The notes beneath the pieces are model-generated. The model did not search any database, was not told the origin of the DNA, and saw only the letters and a list, made by a program, of their open reading frames with translations. Below are positions 47,259-55,016 of a stretch of 55,016 nt of DNA, piece after piece. Positions within the stretch are counted from its first letter, which is position 1; every line of letters starts with the position of its first letter. The position numbers and the translations under genes are program-made. The stretch lies in contig JARLIU010000121.1 of the NCBI GenBank assembly GCA_031291595.1, positions 1 to 55,016 on the forward strand. The letters are read 5' to 3'. The DNA comes from Ancalomicrobiaceae bacterium (GTDB lineage: Bacteria > Pseudomonadota > Alphaproteobacteria > Rhizobiales > Ancalomicrobiaceae).

Positions 47259-48101
47259 ATGCAGAAGTCCACCGCCTCCGACTGGGAGGTCCACGTCATC
47301 GAATACGCCCGTTCCAAGGATCAGCCGCTCGCCAGCCTGATCCAGGGCGCACTCGACGACGGCGCCGTCGACCTGCCGTTTTCGTTCGTGCTGGCGCGGC
47401 GGCAAGGCCTGACCGTACTGATTGATTCCGGCTTCATGCGCGAAGGGTCCGGGGCCGCAATGAGCGAAAAATTCGGCATCCCGCAGTGGATCTCGCCGAT
47501 CCGCATGCTCGCCGAACTGGGGGTCGCCCCGGAAGACGTCACCGATATCGTGTTGAGCCACGCCCACTTCGACCATATGGGTTCGATCGGCAAGTTCCCG
47601 AAAGCGACGATCCATATCCAGAAATCGGAAGTCCTCAGCTGGTACGAGTTGCTGGCCATGCCGGCGAGATTCGGCGCGCTGACCGAGATCATCAATCCCG
47701 ACGACATGCGCCGGGTGTTCGACGCCTCGGTCGAGCACCGGCTCAACCTCGTCGATGGCGACGTCGACGACCTGTTGCCCGGCCTCGACGTCCGCCTCGG
47801 CAAGGGTCACACGCCGGGCCAGCAGTTCATCGTCGTCTCGACGCCGTCCGGCCGCATCGTCGTCTCCGGCGACTGCGTCTATGCCAAGCGCAACCTCAGG
47901 GGCCCGAACAACGACGGCACCTATGTGCCGCTGTCGAATGCGGTCGGCAGTGCCTGGGACCAGTTGGTGACCATGGATCGAATCGACCGCGAACTCGACG
48001 GCGATCTCTCCCGCCTGATCATCCTGCATGACAGCGAACGCTGGCCGGGCCGGCCCGTGGTCGCCGAGATCGACGGCTTCCGCATCGTCCGCGCCAGCTG
48101 A
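47259..48101 (+). CDS. Metallo-beta-lactamase-fold hydrolase (AHL-lactonase-like)
   Basis: VLSHAHFDHMGSIGKFPKATIHIQKSE; GKGHTPGQQFIVV; VSGDCVYAKRN. Confidence 0.9.
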   Translation: MQKSTASDWEVHVIEYARSKDQPLASLIQGALDDGAVDLPFSFVLARRQGLTVLIDSGFMREGSGAAMSEKFGIPQWISPIRMLAELGVAPEDVTDIVLSHAHFDHMGSIGKFPKATIHIQKSEVLSWYELLAMPARFGALTEIINPDDMRRVFDASVEHRLNLVDGDVDDLLPGLDVRLGKGHTPGQQFIVVSTPSGRIVVSGDCVYAKRNLRGPNNDGTYVPLSNAVGSAWDQLVTMDRIDRELDGDLSRLIILHDSERWPGRPVVAEIDGFRIVRAS

Positions 48102-48251
48102 CCACCGGCCATTTCGGCGATTTCGACGCGGCCGGTTGACCGACCGGCCCGACCACCTGCAATCATGGCAGTGAAAATTCGAACGGTGGGCGGCGCGCAC
48201 AGGCGCTGCGTCTGCGCCGTCGATCGAAAACGCCAAGCAGGGGGCGCCGAC

Positions 48252-48737
48252 ATGGCCGAAGCGACGAAACGCACGATCTCGATCGCCGAAATCGAGACGC
48301 AGGAGGCGGCGCTGGTGTTCCCGGCCTTCAACGAGGACACCGCCTACGAGATCGGCACGGCCATCGTCTCCGCCGCTAAAGCCACCGCCGCGCCGGTGGT
48401 GGTCAATATCCGCACGGCGGATCGCACGCTGTTCCACGCCGCGCTGCCCGGCGGCACGCCCGACAACGACCATTGGGTGCGCCGCAAATCGAATGTCACC
48501 TTGCGGTTCCACCAGTCGTCGCTGCTGTTCGGCAGCCTGCTGGAGGCGCGCGATCGGACCATCTCGGTCGAGTCCGGGCTCGACCCGCTGCAATATGTCG
48601 GCCACGGCGGCAGCTTTCCGGTCCGAGTCGTGGGCGTCGGCGTCGTCGCCGCCATCACCGTCTCCGGCCTGCCGCAGGAAGACGACCATCGCATGGTCGT
48701 CGCGGCGCTCGAAGCTTACCTTGGTCAGGGACGCTGA
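48252..48737 (+). CDS. UPF0303/heme-degrading-domain (HbpS-like) protein
   Basis: AALVFPAFNEDTAYEIGTAIVSAA; DNDHWVRRKSNVTLRFHQSSLLFG; GHGGSFPVRVVGVGVVAAITVSGLPQEDDHRMVV. Confidence 0.87.
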   Translation: MAEATKRTISIAEIETQEAALVFPAFNEDTAYEIGTAIVSAAKATAAPVVVNIRTADRTLFHAALPGGTPDNDHWVRRKSNVTLRFHQSSLLFGSLLEARDRTISVESGLDPLQYVGHGGSFPVRVVGVGVVAAITVSGLPQEDDHRMVVAALEAYLGQGR

Positions 48738-48824
48738 TCGGGGGAACGTAAGCGTTGCCCGTCCGGTGGACGAAACTGCCGCTTGTCGGTTCTTGCCGGG
48801 CGGGACTCATCAGGCTGAGACTCC

Positions 48825-48903
48825 GTCAATTGCCAACGCAGGCGAAGCAATCCAGATCTATCCTTGGAGTTTTCTGGATAGTTTGGCTGCGCTCGCAATT
48901 GAG
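48825..48903. repeat. REP-type interspersed palindrome, diverged copy 2
   Basis: attgccaacgcaggcGAAGCAATCCAGA..TCTGGATagtttggctGCGCTCGCAAT, same arms as 22555-22621. Confidence 0.65.
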
Positions 48904-49070
48904 GGGCTTCGGTATCTACCGGCAGGAATTTTCACGCGAGGAATTGAAGCGGTTCCGCCCCGAGCTCGACGACGCCATCCCGCGCCGCGCGCCGGCGTCG
49001 GCTTCCGCGTCGGACGCGCCGCCCGGTTCCGGCGACGCTCGCTGAGCGCCGATGGCGGACCGCCGGCGGA

Positions 49071-50321
49071 TCAGATCTTGCCACCGGGATCGGCGACATA
49101 GCCGATCATCAGAATGGTGCCGGTGGCGCGGTGTTCGAGCGCGTAGACGAACGGCTTGTCGAAGCTGACGGCAATCGGTTGCGCCGGCCGCGCCGCGGTC
49201 GCCGTCACCACGCCGATCGTGACCGCCGCGGCCTCGGTGCCGGTCTCGTCCACCGCGACGAACGTCTTCTGCCGGATCGCCGACAGTTTCACTCCGTCGC
49301 CGAAACCGGGGAACTGCGCCGACGCGGCGAGCCCGGGCTTCAGGCCCATATCGGCGAGGGTGTTCAGCAGGTCGTAGTCGCCGGTGCCGGTGAATTTCGG
49401 CAGCGTGAGGTCGACGGAGGTCGGGGAAAGCTCGGTCGCCCCCAGCAGCTCGGCCAGATCCGTCGACTGCGCCAGATCCTTGAGGCTCGACGGCGTGTCG
49501 GACGTCACCAGCCTGAGCGCGAAGCGGGCGTCGGCGTAGGGCAATTCGACCGCCTGCAGATGGCCCTGGCTGGCATAGGCCAGCCGGACGTCGTCGCGCC
49601 GCATCATCGCCCGCTCGACGCTGGTGCCATCGAAGCGATGGAACGGCTGCGGACGGGTGTTGGCGGAGTTGAACTTCACCTGCCAGCAATCCTTGAAGGA
49701 AAATGCGTTGACGGCCACCAGGGCCGGAGGCAGGCCGGGTCCCAGGATCGAGGTGATGCGGCCGCGCGTCTTCTTGGCGATCAGTCCGTTGATGCGCGCG
49801 CGTGCCTGCGGCGAGGCAAAGTCGAGCCGCTCGAACAACAGCGGTGCGGCGGCGGCGATCTTCCGTTCGACACCGGAAGCCAGATTCAACGACCTGTCGG
49901 CGAACAGCGCGTCGGTCGAGGTCAGCGGCGCATCATCGCCGCTGAAGGTCGCGGCCAGCGTGCGCTCGGCCGCGCTCATGTCGGCAAGGCCTGGTCCGTC
50001 CAGCTGAAGCGTCGCGGCGATGGAGGATTTCATCGCATCGCCGGCGCCGAGGTCGAGCGCGGCGAGCACACGGCTGACGCCGAACGGCGAGACGGCGGCA
50101 TTGACCGGTCGATCGCCGCTGGCGCCTGCCAGAAGCGACAGCGCGAAATGGACGCGCGAACGCAAAACCTGCTGGCCGGCCCGCGCCATCGACGCGTCCT
50201 CCGCGTGGGGCGCGCAACGCGCCGGCGCCACCGGGGCAGCGGACGCCGCGGCGGCGGCAAAGGCCACATAGGCCGCGGCGACCACGGCGGACGGCAGCAA
50301 CTTGGCGGGGCGAGCAGTCAT
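49071..50321 (-). CDS. Secreted serpin (serine protease inhibitor family)
   Basis: Signal-like N-terminus; NAAVSPFGVSRVLAALDLGA; hinge VDETGTEAAAVT; C-terminal FDKPFVYALEHRATGTILMIGYVADP. Confidence 0.9.
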   Translation of the reverse strand: MTARPAKLLPSAVVAAAYVAFAAAAASAAPVAPARCAPHAEDASMARAGQQVLRSRVHFALSLLAGASGDRPVNAAVSPFGVSRVLAALDLGAGDAMKSSIAATLQLDGPGLADMSAAERTLAATFSGDDAPLTSTDALFADRSLNLASGVERKIAAAAPLLFERLDFASPQARARINGLIAKKTRGRITSILGPGLPPALVAVNAFSFKDCWQVKFNSANTRPQPFHRFDGTSVERAMMRRDDVRLAYASQGHLQAVELPYADARFALRLVTSDTPSSLKDLAQSTDLAELLGATELSPTSVDLTLPKFTGTGDYDLLNTLADMGLKPGLAASAQFPGFGDGVKLSAIRQKTFVAVDETGTEAAAVTIGVVTATAARPAQPIAVSFDKPFVYALEHRATGTILMIGYVADPGGKI

Positions 50322-50402
50322 GTGAGGGTCCATCCTGCAGAAGGGGCGGGCGCGGCAGCATGCGCATGCGATCTGGGCCAGATATCGGCAGCCGACCGCC
50401 GC

Positions 50403-51398
50403 TCAAGCCGTAGCGCGCGGGAAGAAGGCGGTCGGGATCGACACCGGCTCGGTCTCGCCATGCGGCGTGTCGGCCGCTTCGATCAACTGCACCATGGCGT
50501 CGACGTAGGTCGCCTTGTCGTATCCGATCGAGGCGATCGGATAGGCGTCGAAATGCGTCATCGACAGATTGTCGAAGCCGTAGAGGCGGAAGCGCTGTGG
50601 CCGGTTGCCGGGAAAGTCGGCACGGCGGGCATCGAGCACCCCCATCGCCATGGCATCGGAGGTGCAGAACACTGCGTCCGGCTCGCCGGCAATGAGTGCG
50701 GCGGCGGCCGCATGCCCGCTCTGATAGGAATAGTCACCTTGGATCTCCGAGGTGACGGCGATGCCGTGCGCGGCGAACGAACGACGGTAGGCGGCGACGC
50801 GGATGCGCTCCACCTCCGAGGTGGCGCGGCCGGTCAGCAGCGCGGCGCGGTGGACGCCCTTCAGCGCCGCATCGGCCACCGCCTCGGCGATGCCCGAGGC
50901 TTCGTCCGGCACCACGGCGGCCGACAGATGATCGTGCCGTCCGTTCATCATCACGATCCGATCGGTGCGGAACATGTTCCGGACGGTCGCCGCATCGGCG
51001 AAGTCGGAGAACACCAGCGCCGCGTCGACATGGTAGGCGATGCCGCGGGAGAGGAACTGGTCGACCCGGTCGACCGACCCGACGCGCAACAGCACCACCT
51101 GCTTGCCGATCGATTGCAGGCGATCGAGCAGCAAGTCGAACAGGTCGAGGTCGGAGAGGTCGTGGATGTGGTTGACGATGACCGCGACGATGTTGACCGA
51201 CTTCGACATCAGGCCCTGCGCCAACAGGTTCGGCCGGAAGCCCAGGTCTGCCGCGGCCTTCAGCACGCGCTGGCGCTTGTCGGCGCCGACCGGGCGCGGC
51301 TCCGGAGCGAGGGCCCGTGAAGCGACCGCGCGTGATACGCCGGCCAGTTCGGCCACGTCGGCAATCGTCGGCGACGTGCGTTTCGGCTCATCCGCCAT
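50403..51398 (-). CDS. LacI-family transcriptional regulator
   Basis: PTIADVAELAGVSRAVASRALAPEPRPVGADKRQRVLKAAADLGFRPNLLAQGL. Confidence 0.93.
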   Translation of the reverse strand: MADEPKRTSPTIADVAELAGVSRAVASRALAPEPRPVGADKRQRVLKAAADLGFRPNLLAQGLMSKSVNIVAVIVNHIHDLSDLDLFDLLLDRLQSIGKQVVLLRVGSVDRVDQFLSRGIAYHVDAALVFSDFADAATVRNMFRTDRIVMMNGRHDHLSAAVVPDEASGIAEAVADAALKGVHRAALLTGRATSEVERIRVAAYRRSFAAHGIAVTSEIQGDYSYQSGHAAAAALIAGEPDAVFCTSDAMAMGVLDARRADFPGNRPQRFRLYGFDNLSMTHFDAYPIASIGYDKATYVDAMVQLIEAADTPHGETEPVSIPTAFFPRATA

Positions 51399-51512
51399 GA
51401 TCGACTTCCAGCTCCCGGTCTCGCTGATCGGCCCCGCACCGCATAGAACAACGCCGACGGGCACCGGGCGAAGACTGGCACCCGCGCCCCGCGCCCGGCA
51501 CGCCGATATCGA

Positions 51513-51545
51513 CGGGCGGCTTCCGCCGCGATCGAAAGCCGCCCG
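51513..51545 (-). terminator. Stem-loop downstream of the amino-acid-binding protein gene
   Basis: CGGGCGGCTT-N13-AAGCCGCCCG, perfect 10-bp stem; no clear U-tract. Confidence 0.5.
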
Positions 51546-51564
51546 CACGTTCCTCAGGCCGACG

Positions 51565-52356
51565 TTACCACAGCGGGTTCAGCGTCGGCGGATTGGCGTT
51601 GGCACCCCACCACTTCTTGTAGTTCGTCTCGTAGGCGCCGGACTGGATGTAGTCGGACACGAACATGTCGAGCCAGCGCACGAACTCCGGATCGCCCTTG
51701 GCCACGGCGATGCCGATCGGGTCGTTGGAATAGAGGCCGGTCAATGTGACGAGCGTCGGATTCTTGGTGGCGAGATAGTCGAGAAGCGAGGAATCCTCGA
51801 TCGCCGCGTCGACGCGCTTCTGCTGCAGCAGCAGCACGCCGTCGGGGGCGAACTGGTCGACGTAGACGAGTTGGGCGGCCGGCAGCGCCTTCTTCAGGAA
51901 GGTCTCGCCCGTAGTGCCGCGCCCGACCACCACCTTCTTGCCCGCCAGATCCGCGAGCTTCGAAATGCCGGAATTGGCCTGAACGATGATGCGCAGACCG
52001 GCGCGGTTATACGGAATGGTGAAATCGACCGATTTCGCCCGCTCCAGCGTCGCCGAGGTGTTGGCGACGACAATGTCGAGCTGGCCGGACACCAGCATCG
52101 AGATGCGCGCATCGCCCGACACGTCGGTGAACTTCACCGGCACGCCGAGCTTCTGGGCGAGCAGGGTCGCGACGTCGACGTCATAGCCGACCGGGTTATT
52201 CTGGGCGTCGCGGAAGCCGATCGGCTCGCCGCCGAGCGATACGCCGATCCTGACGACGCCGCGCGAGCGGATATCGTCGAGCATGCCGGCGATCGCCGGA
52301 ACCGCCGTGCCGGCAACCAACGCCAGCGCGAATAGGGTACGTAGGATGCGCTTCAT
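51565..52356 (-). CDS. Polar amino acid ABC transporter substrate-binding protein
   Basis: Signal peptide; GMLDDIRSRGVVRIGVSLGGEPIGFRDAQNNPVGYDVDVATLLAQKLG. Confidence 0.93.
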   Translation of the reverse strand: MKRILRTLFALALVAGTAVPAIAGMLDDIRSRGVVRIGVSLGGEPIGFRDAQNNPVGYDVDVATLLAQKLGVPVKFTDVSGDARISMLVSGQLDIVVANTSATLERAKSVDFTIPYNRAGLRIIVQANSGISKLADLAGKKVVVGRGTTGETFLKKALPAAQLVYVDQFAPDGVLLLQQKRVDAAIEDSSLLDYLATKNPTLVTLTGLYSNDPIGIAVAKGDPEFVRWLDMFVSDYIQSGAYETNYKKWWGANANPPTLNPLW

Positions 52357-52374
52357 GGACCACTCCCTCTTAAC

Positions 52375-53292
52375 TCAGGCTGCTTTCGCCGGGCGGAGTT
52401 CGGGCTCCGCCATTTCGTCGCTCCAGAGCCAGTAGCGGATCTCGCCGGGGCACCGGAAATTGACGACCTCATGGCCGCCGTGGGCGTCGACGGCATGGAT
52501 CACCACACCGCCGAGGAAACCTTCCGACAGGTCGGCCAATTCTTCGACCGCCAGCGCGACCGCATCCTCAAGCGATCGTCCGAGCTTCAGTGCCAAGACG
52601 ACGGTGTGCGCTGTCGAGCAGCGCATGGTCATCTCGCCGGTGTGGGTGCAGGCGGCGGCGCCGTAGCGGCTGTCGGCATAGTAGCCGGCGCCGGGAATCG
52701 GGCTGTCGCCGAGCCGGCCGGGATATTTCCACGCCCAGCCCGACGTCGAGGTGGCGGCATGAATGCCGCGCATCCGGTCGGCGGAGACGAAGACGGTGGT
52801 ATCGCGCACGCGCTCCGGATCGGTGATGGCGCGGCTCAACGGCGCGAGCGGCACATCGGGGAAGGCTTCGAGCTCGGCTGGGCTCAGTTCCGTCTGCAGC
52901 CTGTCCCACCACACGCGGCGGCTGTCGTCCAGCAGCATGTTGTCGACCGGCAGGCCGACCTCGGTGGCGAAGCGCCGGGCGCCGGCGCCGGTCAGCATCA
53001 CGTGCGGCAGTCGCTGCATCACCGCATGCGCCAGGGCCGCGACATGCATCGTGTCCGGCACCGCGCCGACGGCGCCAACCTCGCGGGTGTCGCCATTCAT
53101 CACGGCCGCATCGCATTCCATCACGCCGAGCATGTTTGGCCAGCCGCCGTAACCGACACTTCTGACCTTGGGCTCGGCCTCGACCCTGGAGATGCCGGCG
53201 ATCATGGCGGTGAGACTGTCGGATCCGGACTTCAGCCGCTCGACCGTGGTCGGGAACCCCGGCCAGGCTTCGGCATTGGCGATTACCAGCAT
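52375..53292 (-). CDS. N4-glycosylasparaginase/isoaspartyl peptidase-like Ntn hydrolase
   Basis: VGYGGWPNMLGVMECDAAVMNGDTREVGAVGAVPDTMHVAALAHAVM; ATSTSGWAWKYPGRLGDSPIPGAGYYADSRYGAAACT. Confidence 0.87.
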   Translation of the reverse strand: MLVIANAEAWPGFPTTVERLKSGSDSLTAMIAGISRVEAEPKVRSVGYGGWPNMLGVMECDAAVMNGDTREVGAVGAVPDTMHVAALAHAVMQRLPHVMLTGAGARRFATEVGLPVDNMLLDDSRRVWWDRLQTELSPAELEAFPDVPLAPLSRAITDPERVRDTTVFVSADRMRGIHAATSTSGWAWKYPGRLGDSPIPGAGYYADSRYGAAACTHTGEMTMRCSTAHTVVLALKLGRSLEDAVALAVEELADLSEGFLGGVVIHAVDAHGGHEVVNFRCPGEIRYWLWSDEMAEPELRPAKAA

Positions 53293-53298
53293 ATTCGA

Positions 53299-54033
53299 TC
53301 AGGCTTTCTGCATTTTGGAGAGGAACTGTGCCACGCGCGGCAGCGCCAGCCCGCCCTCGGCGGAGAAGAATTCGGCGGTGGCCAAGTCGGTGATCAGCTT
53401 GCCCTTTTCCAGGAACACGATTCGGTGCGAGATCCGTCGGGCAAATTCGATCTCGTGGGTGACGAACACCATGGTGGTGCCCTCGCGCGCCAGTTTGGCG
53501 AGAATGTCGAGCACTTCCGACGTCATTTCCGGATCGAGCGCGCTGGTCACCTCGTCGAGGAGGAGGTAGCGCGGCTTCATCGCCAGGGCCCGGCAGATGC
53601 CGACCCGCTGGCGCTGTCCGCCGGAGAGCTGCGCCGGGTAGACGTCGATCTTGTCGGCGAGGCCGACGGAGGCGAGCAGCGCCCGTCCCTCGGCCTCGAC
53701 TTCGGCGCGCGGCCGCTTCAACACCTCGATCGGCGCCAGCGTGATGTTGCTCAGCGCCGTCATGTGCGGATAGAGGTTGAACAGCTGGAACACCGTGCCG
53801 GAGCGCTTGCGCGCCTCGGCCAGTTCGCGGGGCTTGGAGACGTCGAAATCGTCGACGGTGATGTGGCCGCCGTCGAGCGTCTCGATGCCGTTGATGCAGC
53901 GGATCAGCGTCGACTTGCCCGAGCCGGACGAGCCGAGGATGGTCACCACCTCTCCGGGGTGCACGGCGAGGCTGACGCCGTCGAGCACGGTCAGCGAGCC
54001 GAAGGCCTTCACGACATTTTCCACTTTCAGCAT
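53299..54033 (-). CDS. Polar amino acid ABC transporter ATP-binding protein
   Basis: GSSGSGKSTLIRCINGIE; LSGGQRQRVGICRALAMKPRYLLLDEVTSALDPEM. Confidence 0.96.
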   Translation of the reverse strand: MLKVENVVKAFGSLTVLDGVSLAVHPGEVVTILGSSGSGKSTLIRCINGIETLDGGHITVDDFDVSKPRELAEARKRSGTVFQLFNLYPHMTALSNITLAPIEVLKRPRAEVEAEGRALLASVGLADKIDVYPAQLSGGQRQRVGICRALAMKPRYLLLDEVTSALDPEMTSEVLDILAKLAREGTTMVFVTHEIEFARRISHRIVFLEKGKLITDLATAEFFSAEGGLALPRVAQFLSKMQKA

Positions 54034-54034
54034 G

Positions 54035-54706
54035 TCAGAGGCCTCGGAAGACGGCATGCGCCCTAAGGCGGGCTTCGATGCGGGCACCGGCCAGGGCGAC
54101 GAGCTTGGCGGCGACGTAATAGAGGGCGCCGACGACGGTCCACACCACGAACGGCTTCAGCGTCCTCAAATTGAGGTTGGCGCCGATCTTGGCGAGATCC
54201 ATCACCCCGATCACCGAGATGAGCGAGGTGACTTGCAGTTGGTTGACCAACAGCGCGGTCAGCGGTCCGGCGGAAAAGGCGATCGCCTGCGGCGCGATGA
54301 TGTGGCGCAGCACCTGCCAGCGGCTGAGCCCGAAGGCGCGCGCCGCCTCGATCTGGTCGCGGCCGACCGACTCGATGGCCGAAACCACGATCACGTAGAT
54401 GAAGGCGGCCGTATTGGCCGACAGCGTGATGGTGGCGGCGAACACCGGCGTCATGTCGACGTGCATCAGCCCCGGCACGCCGAAATACACCAGGAACAGC
54501 TGCACCAATACCGGCGAGTTCTTCAGGAACTCCGACACGAAGTCGATCGCCGGCGTTGCGAGCGGCACGCGGTAGAAGCGGATGATGCCCCAGGCGAGGC
54601 CGATGACGAGCCCGATCGCCGTCGTTACCAGGAACACCCACAGCGTCACGCCCAGCCCTTGCGCCAGCAGCACCAGATCGTAGGGAGTGAAATCGGCATA
54701 GCGCAT
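54035..54706 (-). CDS. Polar amino acid ABC transporter permease
   Basis: HisM-type topology; EFLKNSPVLVQLFLVYFG; EAARAFGLSRWQVLRHIIAPQA. Confidence 0.93.
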   Translation of the reverse strand: MRYADFTPYDLVLLAQGLGVTLWVFLVTTAIGLVIGLAWGIIRFYRVPLATPAIDFVSEFLKNSPVLVQLFLVYFGVPGLMHVDMTPVFAATITLSANTAAFIYVIVVSAIESVGRDQIEAARAFGLSRWQVLRHIIAPQAIAFSAGPLTALLVNQLQVTSLISVIGVMDLAKIGANLNLRTLKPFVVWTVVGALYYVAAKLVALAGARIEARLRAHAVFRGL

Positions 54707-55016
54707 CAGTTGACCTCCGGCTGGAGGTCGCGGTTGAGGCGACGATGCAGCATGGCGATGCCGGTCGAGACGAGATAGGTCATCACGGCATAGACGGCGA
54801 GCAGCACCACGTAGACCTCGAACGGGCGGAACGTGTCGGAGGACACGATTCTCGCTTGGCCGGTCAACTCGTTGAGGGTGATGGTGGACAGCACCGACGA
54901 AGTCAGGATGATGTTGATCAGCACCGAGCCGAGCGGCCTGACCGAGGTCCTCAGCGCGATCGGCAGCACGATGTGGGTGAAGATCACCCGGCGGGAGAGG
55001 CCACTCACTTCGGCCG
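54706..55016 (-). CDS. Polar amino acid ABC transporter permease (partial, runs off the right edge)
   Basis: EVSGLSRRVIFTHIVLPIALRTSVRPLGSVLINIILTSSVLSTITLNELTGQA, C-terminal half of a HisM-type permease. Confidence 0.88.
   Translation of the reverse strand, partial: AEVSGLSRRVIFTHIVLPIALRTSVRPLGSVLINIILTSSVLSTITLNELTGQARIVSSDTFRPFEVYVVLLAVYAVMTYLVSTGIAMLHRRLNRDLQPEVN

Noticed and set aside
48130-48149. GGCCGGT-N6-ACCGGCC hairpin after the MBL-fold gene
   Set aside because: Weak stem without T-tract; common at this GC content
49131-51320. 729-aa plus-strand ORF
   Set aside because: Antisense to the serpin and LacI genes

Overview
High-GC, alphaproteobacterial (Rhizobiales-like) chromosomal segment dominated by carbohydrate, amino-sugar and nitrogen-compound uptake and catabolism. 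All assignments come from reading the translations and motifs; no database search was run. Main blocks: (1) 1-7398, amino-sugar/peptidoglycan-sugar locus (family-1 sugar ABC transporter, MurQ, BadF-type kinase, GntR, SIS isomerase/deaminase, NagA, CutC). (2) 7910-13098, orphan Leu/Ile/Val-type binding protein, small membrane proteins, OmpR-type two-component system. (3) 13139-22519, AraC, decayed xylitol-dehydrogenase-like gene, LysR/MFS pairs, TSUP permease, aldo-keto reductase, RidA. (4) 22688-30745, candidate undescribed catabolic island: NitT/TauT-type ABC transporter, CodA-like amidohydrolase, FAD oxidase, flavodoxin-fold reductase, LysR and creatininase-family hydrolase, with a 32-bp motif at both control regions. 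(5) 31081-41289, ribose-type ABC operon with ADH, SDR, LacI, a decayed FGGY kinase and a fucose-isomerase-like protein. (6) 41340-48737, two LacI regulators and a second ribose-type ABC operon with an MBL-fold hydrolase and a UPF0303 protein. (7) 49071-55016, bacterial serpin, LacI, and a polar amino-acid ABC operon with an Ntn-type asparaginase. Several dispersed palindromic repeats, candidate operators and two internally deleted pseudogenes are visible. No rRNA, tRNA, CRISPR, phage or transposase genes were recognised.
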